A stretch of DNA of 64,000 nucleotides from Pocillopora verrucosa (lineage: Eukaryota > Cnidaria > Anthozoa > Scleractinia > Pocilloporidae). Every line of letters begins with the position of its first letter. Within the stretch, counting starts at the first letter, position 1. Below are positions 11,601 through 22,500 of this stretch, piece after piece. The DNA is taken from the NCBI RefSeq assembly GCF_036669915.1, contig NC_089316.1:9106382-9170381 (forward strand). The letters are read 5' to 3'. The position numbers and the translations under genes are program-made. The notes below the pieces were generated by a model. That model ran no database searches. It was not told the DNA's origin and saw only the letters and a list, made by a program, of their open reading frames with translations.

Positions 11601-14600
11601 TAACATTGAAAGGTTAAAAAGGTCAATGCATCAACAATTTTGTTGCCAATTGTAGCAATTAAGAGTAGGATATCATAATTTCTGGGTTGATTTCCAGCAT
11701 TTAATCTGTTAATTGCAATTGTTGCTGCAGGTATTAGTGAGGTGCAGGTTATGTGACTATTTGAACTCTTCCAATACTGGTTACAACTCTTTTACATTAA
11801 CTACCATTTTGAAACAATCCCTTATTAGGATACACTTCCAACAAGACTTCATCTTCACTATACATACCACACCAAGACAGGATCTGTTCTCCAAGAAAAG
11901 AGCACTGTCTGAATCCAAAGCTGGAGTTTGTGGTAAGGCCTTTACTACCACTAAAAGAATAAAAGAGCTGCAGTGAAGGTCAAAAATTATGAAGAAGAAC
12001 TGAAATGCCTTGTAGAGAATTAAACATCATCAACCTTTTTGCCTCTAATGTCCACAATACAATTGTTACGATGTTGGTTTGGAGAATTTGGTAATGCATC
12101 AATGAGTGATCCCCTCATTTATATTTTTCTTTATTCTCATCACTTACCTGCTCGACATTGTATTATTATTGTAAAGAGAAATTCACTCTTGATCACTCAT
12201 GGGAATTAAAGGGTTAAGTTACTAAGACTTTCTAGGTACAGGCCTTAGGTTACTGGTAATGATTGTCGCTTCTCTATTTTTTTTGACAGATTGGTAAAGA
12301 GGATGTCATCAGTTTCCTGAGCCCCTCACAGTATGAAGTGAAAAAAAAAAGCAATGTTATACCAGATTTCTCAAGTCAGTCAATACAGAATGTTTCTAGT
12401 AAACCCTTTACATCCAAAGATCAGTATGTATATTCTCCATTCTGTTCTCTATACATTTCCTACTGTGCTGACAAGAGGAATTTGTTTCATGATCAAGAAC
12501 AGTTTTAGTTGGTGATCATTGACTTTAATCTTGTGACGTTAATGTGTGATTCAGGAAAGACAGTGTAAGGAGAAATTAAATGCTTAACACTCTAAAGAGT
12601 CAAAGAGTTTGAGAAAAAAAAAAAGAAGAAAAAAGTTTACCTAACGACTCAACCACACTGAACACCACTCCAAGTTCTACAAGCTGAACATTTTCATCAA
12701 CAGTAATATCCACATCTGGAACTTCAGGAAGGTCCTGAAAATATATTTATTTTTAACTGTACTCAATTTAATGATCACATTACTGTTAACATCTATGACC
12801 AGGATAGCAATTCTCCTTTTTAGCTGTTACAAACTTCCTTTGACTTAGTTTGGAGAATAAGGTCTGAGATCAATGTTATACTCTCCAGCTGATAAGCTCA
12901 TCTATTCTTATCACTGTTTTACTGGATGACGTTTTGATATTATGAGAAGAAATTTCATGTTGATAAAGAATGGCATTTGCATAAAAAATGTAATGTTGTA
13001 TAAGAAATCTCTCTGAATTTATTTTCTCCCCATCTTTTAAATTTTCTTTTTTCCTGGCAGAAAAAACTTAATTTCCGATATTAAAAGAGTTGAGCCAGGA
13101 GCCCAGTCCTCAAAAAAAAAAAATTAAGCACAGGTACCTTCACTGACAGTTCACTTCTTGTTTTCAGTGGCCCTACATAGGTACGATCCTCCTCTTTTTC
13201 AATCTCTTTTCTGATGTCTTCTAGATCATCGCTTGAAATTTATTTAGAAAAACCATTATCAACCAATTAATACATAGATCCCATGTTGCCAATTGTGTCT
13301 GTTCAGTGATAAATCACAGATGTAGCAAAAATGTGGTAAGAACAAAAACATAGCACACAAGGCACAGCTAAGTGGGTCATTAATGTTCTTTCCACATTTT
13401 GACATCTCCCGAGATCTGTTACAGCACAGACCCACAGCAGCATTGAATCAATTTGTTACAATTTGTCCAATGTTTTAAATGATAAAAAAGTAAAAGGCTT
13501 TTAATGACAACATCGTGTAGGCATCTACCGCCTAATAGATCATAGGGAAGAACCAATCAAAATGCTTTTCTAATTGAGGTTGGTATATATACCTAAATCT
13601 AAAAAGATAACTATTCAATACAAGACATCATCAAAACAATTTAGTGAATGCATGTGGTTGTAACACCTCAAAAAAGAAACTATTTCAATCACTTACTCAG
13701 AGCTGGATTCAGAGCTTTCACTTGATGAGCTTTCGTCATCTGAGGAACTATCACTAGACGAAGAGTGAACTGCAGTTGGATCCTGTGCATGTTCTTTTGT
13801 CTGCACAGTACTCCCAGCCTCACAGATAATCTCAAGTTCTTTGTCAATACTACTCATAGTGTAAACCTGATGACAAGTATTTCCATCATGGTTTGTTGCA
13901 AAGTCACCATGTTGCTCAAACTCTACAATTCTGCATTGATCTCTTTGGGACTCTTCAGGAGTATCTACGTCTCTCATGTCATCTGGCTCTGCAACTGTTT
14001 GCTCATCACTCTCTGTTGCTACAGATGGAACATCATTACTCATTAAAAAGCTCTGTCCACCATCCTGTTCCTCAACAGATGTGTGTCTCCTGTCAATAGA
14101 CTCATCTACTGTGTATTCATTATCCTTAGGTTTTATTTTAAGGACGTGTTCACACCTTTTAGGTTGTGGTAATGCATGGTCGTCTTTTTTAGGATATAAG
14201 GGAATATCATCATCACCACTTGGTGCAATGATGTAGTCCTTGTTAGACAGAACCTTCAAAACTAATTGACTATCACTTTCCTTTAAATCAAGAGCGCATC
14301 CATCACTCCCAGGTTCTGAGAGCATAAAAGCATCACTTTTAGGCCCTACGGTAAGTTTACTTTGAGGCGCAGTCCCAGGCGAGTTAACCCTATTTAAGCT
14401 GTTGTTTTGTTCTTCCAAAGCTGTACTCTCCTCTCTAACAGAACCTAGATTAACACCAACATTCACAAAGTCATTCGTGTCCATTTTGTTGCCAATGCTA
14501 TCTTCAACCAAACTGCTTTCTGCAATGAGGCGAGTGTCTGCAGAAGTCTCGTCCTCTGAGCTGGAATACGCTTCTGCAATTACTGCGAGACAGTTCTTTC

Positions 14601-14685
14601 CATCAATGCTGACTGTTCTCGTTTCTTCCTCGTTTGAGACTTTGTCGCCTTCGAACTCACACATTTTCTCGGTTTCATGCTGCAT
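8625..14685 (-). CDS. NAF1: H/ACA RNP assembly factor NAF1
   Basis: Nuclear assembly chaperone of H/ACA snoRNPs and telomerase RNP; it binds dyskerin in place of GAR1 during assembly. Nine exons on the minus strand: 14685-13697, 13231-13138, 12734-12641, 11950-11868, 11110-10950, 10469-10418, 9761-9700, 9573-9488, 9160-8625; 2157 nt, 718 residues. Exon 1 encodes a long acidic, Ser-rich region ending in a poly-Ser/Asp/Glu run. Exons 2-5 (about 330-474) carry the Gar1/Naf1 core: [42 protein letters not shown] and HVGDKVFYAP. Exon 6 has LKGSDASWEHDEEP, nearly the family consensus. The C-terminus is Gly/Arg then Pro-rich. Exon 4 only stays open from the inner AG at 11952-11951; the outer CAG would give a stop. 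Exon 3 has a duplicate at 17477-17570. Confidence 0.94.
9860..9972 (-). repeat. Dispersed repeat F, copy 1
   Basis: In NAF1 intron 6. On the minus strand it reads CTGTAAGACATCTTACC, GTCTGTTTAGCCTG and GGGTTTTGCC, and aligns with 54216-54362 and 63024-63192. Confidence 0.6.
10190..10345 (-). mobile_element. tRNA-derived SINE in NAF1 intron 6
   Basis: On the minus strand the segment reads like a decayed tRNA: an A-box-like GATTCAGAGGTAAAGCATC, then, about 35 bases on, a B-box-like GAGGTTACAATTCCTC and a tail CATGGAGACTCAG. Pol III box order and spacing fit a SINE head. It is flanked by near-identical direct repeats of about 36 bases at 10095-10131 and 10362-10398. Confidence 0.65.
10732..10920 (+). 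mobile_element. MITE family A, 3'-truncated
   Basis: Starts TTAACCCCTTAACACCCAG and stops at AATCAGATCT without the terminal repeat, 29 bases beyond the donor of NAF1 exon 5 (10950). Confidence 0.75.
11552..11579 (+). repeat. Poly-T / poly-G tract
   Basis: A T run directly followed by an uninterrupted G run in NAF1 intron 4; it would be prone to length change. Confidence 0.9.
12020..12217 (+). mobile_element. MITE family C in NAF1 intron 3
   Basis: Degenerate 5' end; the 3' end is clear with ATTAAAGGGTTAA (TTAA 12214-12217). Confidence 0.75.
12396..12612 (+). mobile_element. MITE family B next to NAF1 exon 3
   Basis: Runs from AAACCCTTTACATCC to CACTCTAAAGAGTCAAAG and ends about 29 bases from the exon 3 donor. 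It is part of the segment duplicated at 17242-17577. Confidence 0.8.
13268..13452. repeat. Foldback element D, copy 2 (empty site)
   Basis: In NAF1 intron 1. The loop reads GTGGGTCATTAATGTTCTTTCC, shown here as GTGGGTCA then TTAA (13380-13383) then TGTTCTTTCC. This TTAA is where the copy at 44836-45222 carries a MITE. Confidence 0.8.
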
Positions 14686-15211
14686 TGTAGTTTGAATGCT
14701 TAGGCCTTTTCTGTTTTAATTACAGGTAGGTGACACGTTTTGTAATGATAAAATTTCCTCTAAACCTCTGAATTTAACTCTTAGAAGTTGTATACCTTGT
14801 TCCTTACTTTTGAGGCATAGGCGAGAGAAGATACTTTGCTGGTGTAACTGAAAAACAAATGACACGTTTAGCTACAAAAGATCTGTAAAATTTTCACTGA
14901 TCGCGTGGAAAGGCGGCAAGAAAACCACGTCGAAAATTGGCAAAATAGAGACTTCACTCGACATGTTTACACACACACGTGCTTCGAATGTACATCATGA
15001 TCGCATATTCACATTGCCATTTGCCCAAAATGCATCGCGCGCCTCCATGTCGCTCTCTTCGGCTCCACCAACAAAGTGAAGGTAGAAAACAATTTGTCTA
15101 CCTTACAAAATCCGTTTGAATCCTCAAAAATTTTTACACCGTTGTTGTTGATTTGAAGTGATCTGAAATGATTAACGTTTGGTGTGTCCATTTGTGTTAT
15201 TTTCGCTCCAG
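14686..15211. promoter_or_regulatory. Bidirectional promoter region NAF1/RPL34
   Basis: 526 bases separate the start codons of NAF1 (-) and RPL34 (+). The segment is richer in CpG around 14900-15050 than the introns nearby and holds no MITE. A pyrimidine-rich CGCTCTCTTC stretch near 15050 and another pyrimidine stretch just before the RPL34 ATG could be TOP-type start sites. No TATA box is obvious. Shared control is inferred from geometry only. Confidence 0.55.
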
Positions 15212-17923
15212 ATGGTGCAGCGACTGACTTATAGACGTCGTCTTTCCTACAATACCAAATCCAACAGGAAAAGGATGTGAGTTGCGCGAAGAGTGAATGT
15301 TACCTTTTATTACGATCATTTTGTCCTTCCGTTAAAACTCAAGTGAACAGTGAACATAATTCTAATTTATCTTTTTTGTTCTCTCTTTTCGCTATCTGCA
15401 GCTCCAAGACTCCTGGTAAGTTTGTTTTGAATCTTTATCTCCTTTGTAACTCGTGCAAATTGTGGCATAGTCTTCAGATGATTACGAAAAGATCGTCGTA
15501 TTTTTTCTGCTGAAGTGAGAAGTCTGTATTTTGAAGAGTTTTTTAAAGTATTGTTTTCTTGACGTTTCTCTGTATTGTCAATCCGTTTGGGGAGTTGTTT
15601 CTCTGACAGCTCTCTATATATTTTGCAGAGCTATTAGAATACTTGGTTCCATCTTGATCGTGTTGTCTGATTGTCCGGGTGAGAATTCCCCATCGATTTC
15701 ACTTGGTTCTGAAAACGTCTGTAACACCACCATCGTTCCTTTTCAAGGCGATATCAATCAGACAACACAATCATCTGTTTCTTTTTTTCTCAAACCATTT
15801 TTTGTTCTGTTGTTTCTCCATATCCTTGCCAATTTATGCTCAATTAATTTTATTTTTTAGGAGGAAAGTTGGTTTACTTGTACACAAAGAAGCCAGGCAA
15901 GGTTCCAAGATGTGGAGGCTGCCCAAAGAAACTCCAAGGAGTGAGTAGATATTTAGAGGGTGTTACTCAGAAGCATGAACATGGGTTTTATTTCCAGTTA
16001 ACCCTTTGACTCCCAATATCTCTTTGGTAATTCTCTTTACTGTCTGCCATACAGTTCTTGTGATGTTAGTTTGGAGAATTTGGTATTGGATCAATTTGTA
16101 TTCTCCTAATTGATCTTTTTCTTTATTCTCATCACTTGTCTGCTTGATATTGTATTGATATTGTAAGGAGAAATTCTGTCTTGGTCACTCTTGGGAGTTA
16201 AAGGGTTAAAGAGAATAATATCTTACAAAGGATCAATGTCAGTATCTGATCAACTGTGCACCCACCCCTCCCCTAACCCAACAACCATCAACTGACAACA
16301 ATTGTGGGTTAATCGTTAAGGGAGGGGAAGGTGTGCAGTTTCCCCAGAAGCTGGTATTGACCCCTGACAAACAAACTTGACGAATTGGTTTGAGAATGTT
16401 TTCAACTGGAGAAAAGAAGAGTGTAGATGTTGTAGTTTACATTAAGTTTCAGGTCAAGGCAATTTCATACTGTATTGATTAGTTTTCCTCTTTGCAATTG
16501 GTACCACTATCCTTGCACAAAGAAAAAGACAAATCAAAAAATTTGAAAATCACCTCAACCTGAAATCATTTAGAAAAACTACAACTTGGGGTAATATATT
16601 AGACAAAAAGAAAGAAATGATAACTGCTTTACCAACAGAAGTGTGTAGTTCATAAGAGAATGGGGAGTGGGAATGTTTTGTCTTCTTGTTGCTTCATTTT
16701 TACATCAGGAGTTTGGCAATTAACAACCAGAGATTACTGGTATACCTAGTTTTTAATGCCAGCATTTCTTTTTATGGACATTGACAAGTAGATAAACAAA
16801 TTTCCTTCTTATTTTTTTCTAAGAGTCAGATCAAACAAATTCAAATTAAAAAAAAGAGCTTTTATGTTAAGCCTGTATTTGTAGTGACTGGCAAATGTCT
16901 ACTGTGCACTCACCTTAATTGAACCATCCATCAATTTCCATTGATTTTTGCAAAACTGTTATGTAGTTGCCAGCTCTCCGTCCAAAGAAGTTGATGCACA
17001 TCTCTAAGCCCCGAAAAACTGTAAGCAGAGCATATGGTGGCTCACGATGCGCCCGTTGTGTGAGAGAAAGGTAAGGGTTATCCACACCTCAGAAGAATAT
17101 ATTTCTCCATGAAAGGAAAGAGCTACATCCTAAAAATTGGTTACTTTTGAGTAAATATTACTCTTGAAAAAATACCTTTGCAGAAAATCTTAAACACCAA
17201 TGATGAACTTTTTCATGACCACTTAGCAATTGTTGCCAGTTGAACCCTTTGCACTTTAATATCAGTATGCATATTCTCCATCTCTCCATCTATACATTTC
17301 CTACTGTGCTGAGAAGAGGAATTTGTTTCATGATCAAGAGCAATTTCAGTTGGTGATCATTGACTTTAATCTTGTGACCTTAATGGGTGATTCAAGAAAG
17401 ACAGTGTAAGGAGAAATTAAATGCTTAACACTCTAAAGGGTCAAAGTTTGAGAAAAATAAAAATAAAAAAGCTTACCTAATGACTCAACCACACTGAACA
17501 CCACTCCAAGTTCTACAAGCTGAACATTTTCATCAACAGTAATATCCACATCTGGAACTTCAGGAAGGTCCTGAAAATAATCCTTTAACGCTTTACACTT
17601 TAATATCAGTATGCATTTTCTTCATACTGTTCTCCATATATTTTCTAAGGTGCTGACAAGGAGAATTTAACAATCAAAAGATTCTTTAGTTGGTGATTAT
17701 TTTCTTTATTTTTGTAACTTTAATGTCTGATTCAGGGGTGATATTAGATGCTAGACTCTCTAAGGGGTTAAAGGTTTTAGAAGGATTTTTTTAAATTTTT
17801 TTTGATTCATCAGATCTTACCTTTATTTTTTATAGGATAGTCAGGGCTTTCCTTATCGAGGAACAGAAGATTGTTGTCCGTGTCCTTAAAGCACAGCAAG
17901 GGAAAAAAACATCCTCTGATTAA
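15212..17923 (+). CDS. RPL34: 60S ribosomal protein L34 (eL34)
   Basis: Structural protein of the large cytosolic ribosomal subunit. Five exons: 15212-15276, 15402-15415 (a 14-base micro-exon), 15861-15940, 16967-17070, 17836-17923; 351 nt, 116 residues (human 117). The protein starts [18 protein letters not shown], essentially the family N-terminus, then [11 protein letters not shown] with the zinc-ribbon CGGCPKKL. The second CxxC pair, [10 protein letters not shown], is in exon 4, and the C-terminus has [17 protein letters not shown]. All four zinc-binding Cys are present. Intron 2 contains a strong hairpin, intron 3 a MITE and a foldback, and intron 4 an antisense copy of NAF1 exon 3. AATAAA follows the stop by 9 bases, so the 3' UTR is very short, as is common for ribosomal protein genes. 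Confidence 0.97.
15657..15771 (+). other. Intronic hairpin in RPL34 intron 2
   Basis: ATCGTGTTGTCTGATTG (15657-15673) pairs with CAATCAGACAACACAAT (15755-15771) as a 17-bp stem with one G:T-compatible mismatch, enclosing about 81 bases. It could be a structured intronic RNA or a small foldback element. No clear C/D or H/ACA boxes were seen. Confidence 0.5.
15998..16209 (+). mobile_element. MITE family C in RPL34 intron 3
   Basis: Complete copy: TTAA 15998-16001, CCCTTTGACTCCCAA ... TTGGGAGTTAAAGGG, TTAA 16206-16209. A good reference copy for the family. Confidence 0.85.
16231..16363. mobile_element. Inverted-repeat MITE family H, copy 1
   Basis: GATCAATGTCAGTATCTG ... GTGCACCCACCCCTCCCCT pairs with AGGGGAAGGTGTGCAG ... 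CCAGAAGCTGGTATTGACC. Arms of about 55 bases around a short AT-rich centre. A second copy lies at 57059-57196. Confidence 0.75.
17242..17446 (+). mobile_element. MITE family B in RPL34 intron 4
   Basis: Sister of the copy at 12396-12612; both share GAAAGACAGTGTAAGG and AATGCTTAACACTC, absent from the other B copies, so it moved with the neighbouring exon copy and not by separate transposition. Confidence 0.8.
17477..17570 (-). pseudogene. Duplicate of NAF1 exon 3, antisense in RPL34
   Basis: 94 bases that match NAF1 exon 3 (12641-12734) at all positions but one, a silent TCG to TCA in the Ser codon before the last Leu codon. Both flanks are kept: acceptor TTTTCAG before it and donor GTAAGC after it (GTAAAC in NAF1). 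The frame therefore remains open and splice-competent on the minus strand, 2.8 kb upstream of the NAF1 start codon and in NAF1 orientation. It lies within RPL34 intron 4, which is transcribed on the other strand. It cannot make NAF1 by itself. Confidence 0.92.
17585..17771 (+). mobile_element. MITE family B, second in RPL34 intron 4
   Basis: TTAACGCTTTACACTTTAA to TAAGGGGTTAA. It begins 15 bases after the NAF1 exon copy and so marks the right edge of the duplicated block. Confidence 0.75.
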
Positions 17924-17931
17924 AGCTGAAA

Positions 17932-17937
17932 AATAAA
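17932..17937 (+). terminator. poly(A) signal AATAAA, RPL34
   Basis: Canonical hexamer nine bases after the RPL34 stop codon. Confidence 0.75.
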
Positions 17938-19092
17938 TGTTTTGTTGTACATACACTGTCTGTGTTTGCTTTATGCCTGCTATTTGGCAAGCAATTTTTA
18001 ATGTGGTGGGGGGGAGGACAATTTTTTTTTCCCTTATAATTCATTAGTCTGCTTTTTTGCCTTCACTTTCGCTCTCACCAGTCTTTTATATCCATTATGG
18101 AAGCTCAGGGTCGTCATTGAACTTCATCTGAGCTGAGTGGGCAACTGAAATGATTAATGCTTTGAAATTTGATATATGAACTCCAGAACTCTTCTACACC
18201 AGCCTGCTAAACAACACGAGCTATGCAAGCTCCCTTTGGAATACTGTGAAGTACTGCCCGCTAAATTGACCAGTCATAGCCCTAGTATGAACTAAGAGAT
18301 AACAAACTAGAATGTTATTTTCCATTAAAGAAAGTGTAACTTTCTAGAAGAACATCTGTGGAAACAGAAAAATCGTGAACTAATTCTCGCTATCTGGAGT
18401 CGTAGGTCGGTCGTACTCGGATACCTATTGAGAAATAACGAATGCAGCTGTACTGTTGCATGTTAAACTGAAATACTCACCTACTCTTGTCTGACATTGT
18501 AAGTGAACATGACACAGTTTCTACATTTTCAATTCTCGTCAGTACTGTAACCTCAGAAACTACCCCCTTCATTTTCAGTAACCCTTAAAAAAAATAAAGA
18601 CATGAAATTAAACGTGATGTAGCCCGGGTACCCCAAAAAATACGGCGGACTTTGCTCTAAAGTAAGTAACTTACAGACCCACTGAAACAACTCAAAACAA
18701 CGCAAGACAGCTCCAGAGGAAAGGATACTATCCCTGATTTTCGACAACTTTTTCGCGGATTTCTTAGATTAACAGATGGGAATAACTTTCTCTTTGCCGT
18801 TACTCATTGAGATTTTGACCGCCTTGGATGCGAATTTGGGAATTCCCAGCTTTGATTTGCGTCATAACATCCATGCTGCATTGATCATTTGCCGGTAGTT
18901 CCTAAGTCAACAAGTCCAACAAGAGGCTTCAGAGCTCAAATTTATACGTATTTTTAGCATCTTTGAGAGTGGAAAAGAGGAGCTCCCCAGGAAAAGTGAT
19001 GACTAACGTGAACAAAAATTCGTTGATATAGTATGGTGAATTTACGTTTCGAAATCTGAATATCACCACTACCGTCATGGTCATTGTTTAAC

Positions 19093-19299
19093 GTTTAAAC
19101 CAAAACATCAGTATGTCTTTTCTCTACACTGTTCTCTGTACATTTCCTAAGGCGATTACAAGGAGAATTTATTTCACAATCTAGAACTTCTTTAGCTGGT
19201 GATCATTTTCTCTATTCTCGTGACTTCATTGAGTGATTCAGGAGATATATTGTAAGGAGAAATTTGATGCTAATCACTCTTCAGTGTCAGAGGGTGATT
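19093..19299 (+). mobile_element. MITE family B
   Basis: Body CATCAGTATGTCTTTTC to CTAATCACTCTTCAGTG; both TTAA ends have decayed. Confidence 0.65.
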
Positions 19300-19553
19300 G
19301 ATCAACTCTGAATTACGAATTCAAACTCACTTACAATCATTGTCTGTCAATATCTATCTCTGTGAAATTATTTTATTTGGTTTCACTTAATTCAGATCCT
19401 TTTTTATTTTCATACTTCGAAACGAGAATATTGTCAGTTTACACAGCTAAGAAAACTTTTTGAGACCACCAGTTTCTCTGCATGAATAATTAATTCAACA
19501 GCAAGATAATTGTTATCTGATCGACACTCTTCCAATATTTTGTCGATCACAAA

Positions 19554-22500
19554 ATGAATCCTTCCGAAGCAAAAGTATTCAGTTCCGGAATTTCCGGTTT
19601 CATATCTTCAAAAAAACGCAAGGATTTTGCCTACAGTCGGCTTGATCAAACAGACAATGATTCGGTGGAATTCTCGAACGTCCATTTTCAGAAGGATCAC
19701 ACTCCTCTCTGTACCAAGCTCTTCTTTGGTCTCCTGGCCTTGATGCTTTTATTTGCAACTGTGGCAACGACGGTTTTTCTAATGAACTGGAAACATTTTA
19801 CGGTCGATCTTCGCTTGGAAGAAGGCAATGTACGAGTTTATAAATTCGACCAGCAAGTCAAGATCAATGGCAACGAAGCTACCACGACAAACATGTCTAT
19901 TGTTGTTTCGATGCACGTCATTAACAGAACTGAAGACGATTGTTGGTTTGGAGTAGTTCTTAATTTACCAAAGGAATCAAAAACTTACTCTCACTCCAAA
20001 GACTTTACATTTCTTACCCACGTTTCAAACGCAGAACTTGTCGATTTTCAGGATGGCCCAGAAAACCATTTTAAAGTGTTCGGAAATCACCTTGACACCA
20101 ACCAGGAGCTTTCATTTTATGTTTATAATGTCTTAAACCAACTTCTTCCAATAATCAAAGTGAAGCTTTACGAATTTGTGCTCAGCAAACTGTCGAGCTC
20201 TTCCTCGAATTTTGCTGTGACAAAAAACGTATTTTTACCAGGCCGTGTTCATCTTAAACGCACCATCATGACAAAACGTGATACAGTGATTGTAACGACC
20301 CGGGCTGAACCAGGCGACTTTGAAAGCTTTTCAGCTGATGAGAAAGGAAGATCGACTTCATGGAGGCTTTCATACGACGAAACTACTGTTGTTGACAAGA
20401 GAACTGGGATGGTTGACAGAGGCGATATGTCTGTCTCTGCTTATCTCCCAATAAGCTCTGATTTTACATCGGGGCGCAAGCGTAAACCCATCCACGGATT
20501 AGAGGTGTCTTTTCGAAGCACTGTGGAATCGGTTGACGAATCTGAAGCGGAAGGGAAAAATTGGAGGGAAATTTTAGAGAACGAGAAAGATTTCAACCAG
20601 CTGCTAACTCTTCCCTCTGTTAAGGAATCGGTGTTATTGTATTTTGCACCGCCGAAGGGTAACCCCCGGAAAAAGCCCTCAGAGGTTATAAAAGAGCTGA
20701 TAAAATTAAGCAGAAACTCTCACGGAAGATCAACAAAACTTCCTCCAATGATTAAGATTGAACAGTATAGTACTGTAAATGCTGATGAATCAGACGGAGC
20801 TGAAAACGATTACCAAAACGATGACGATGATGAAGAGTTTAGTGATAACAGTGTTGAAACTGATGATGATGATGATAGCGAAAATGATAACGATGACGAT
20901 GAAAATGTGCCATACTTGCCTCAGCCGAATTACGCACCATATGGAATCGGTTACGAAGTCAAACGAAAGAGGTCTGTCACAGCAAGAAGATCGCAGATCA
21001 TCAAAAAAGCTGCCAGGAAATCACGAACAGAACAGAAGACACCCGAATTAGATGAGATCTGGGACGAAATCACTTCCTCTGCCCCAGCTCCTATCCGAGA
21101 ACCTCCACGTGTCATTCACTCATCAATCTTTGGGTTCGATTTCCTTGCAGAGATTGATTACAGCGTTAAAGCCAATGACGAAAATGACAGTGATAACGAT
21201 GATGACAGTGATAATGACAACGACGAGGATTGGTCTGTAACCACTAGTTACCAGATCGCATTGAAACAGTACCGTATATCAGCCTTCAGTAAAGTTCACA
21301 CACTGAGCGCGCTAAGAAGCAAACTGCCACGAGAAGGGCAACAGAAAACTAGTCGATGGACGGTTGATGCCGGTGACTTCGTAAGTCAAAAAACTAAGAG
21401 CAATTTCAATTGGCTTTTGAAAGTTATTCGGGATTGCGTGATTTTGTTCTCAACGCACGCTGTGATTGGTCCAGAGAAGTCACGCCATCCTCTCAAACAA
21501 AATGAGACTCGGTCACCCGCGCTTGCCTATAGAGAAATTTTCAATTGAGTGTTGAAAGTAATCCGGTATTGCGTTAGTTTTACTTAAGTTTGCTCAGTGA
21601 TTGGCCCAGAAATTTTTGATTTTGCTTTCACTGCACGCTGTGATAGCGCTCTAGAAAAGTCACGCCATCCTTTCAACCAGATTCAGATGCTTTATAACGC
21701 GCCAAGCGGTTTGGTTGTTTTCGCTTTGATCTCTGATTGGCTAATAATAATTCAAATCTTTACTCTGATTAGTCGTTGTGATTGCTTTGGTTTAAGTTTT
21801 TCGACACTCAGTTGAAACTTGCTCTAAACCATTCAGACTTGCTTGTTTTTACTCCAAGTTTTAATAAGCTTTTGTGATATTTTCTCTTAATTTCTCTGAT
21901 TAGCTTCCGGGGCTATGTTCTGTTTTAGGTTTTACGACAAAGATTTGCTAACAAAGGTTTCTTTAATGTTATGCCCATTTACTTTACCAGGTGATGTGCA
22001 TTCCTCTGTTTTACCTTCAACGTCTGTGTGGAGCCATTCGACTCACCTTTGATATAACAGTTATTTACAGCCTACCGCGACTGTCCTTGTCATATCCAGT
22101 TGAACTGAGTGTCCACATTGGACAGACAGTCACCACCAACGCTACTTTGTCTGGATACGCCTCCACTTGGTTTCACAAGAGCGGATTTTACACCAAAGGT
22201 AAAATTCATTTTGGGCTTTGTAATACGGCGCGACTGCGTATTTTCCTCCACGCTTGCTTCAAAGTTTAACTTATTTCTGAGAGTACCCACTTTACTCCTC
22301 CCTCCATGGTGATCCTAGGGGTAACAGAGAATTATTTTGACGAGGTTTGAGATGTATTTCACGAGATACGTAGTATGATACATCCGTCATTAAAAGGTCT
22401 GCATCCCAAGTACTGACTCGCGTATCTTCCGGAGCTAATCTCCAGAGGGGGGGAGGAATACTTACTTTACAAGTTAAATTGAATGTACCACTGGATAGGG

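Larger units (their letters stand above)
17924..19553. other. Intergenic, RPL34 to orphan gene
   Basis: Includes AATAAA (17932-17937), a G-rich tract near 18007, a MITE B (19093-19299) and the orphan gene's upstream region. A 17-base open piece with a good donor at 18497-18481 (minus) starts with ATG but I could not join it to a convincing next exon. Confidence 0.5.

Noticed and set aside
11952-11969. Upstream acceptor CTGCAG for NAF1 exon 4
   Set aside because: It would bring an in-frame TAG; the acceptor at 11951 gives the conserved VVVKALPQTP sequence.
18553-18747. 64-codon minus-strand frame
   Set aside because: No homology, no supporting splice structure.
20779-21240. Met/Thr-rich frames within the orphan gene
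   Set aside because: Out-of-frame shadows of the Asp-codon repeats.
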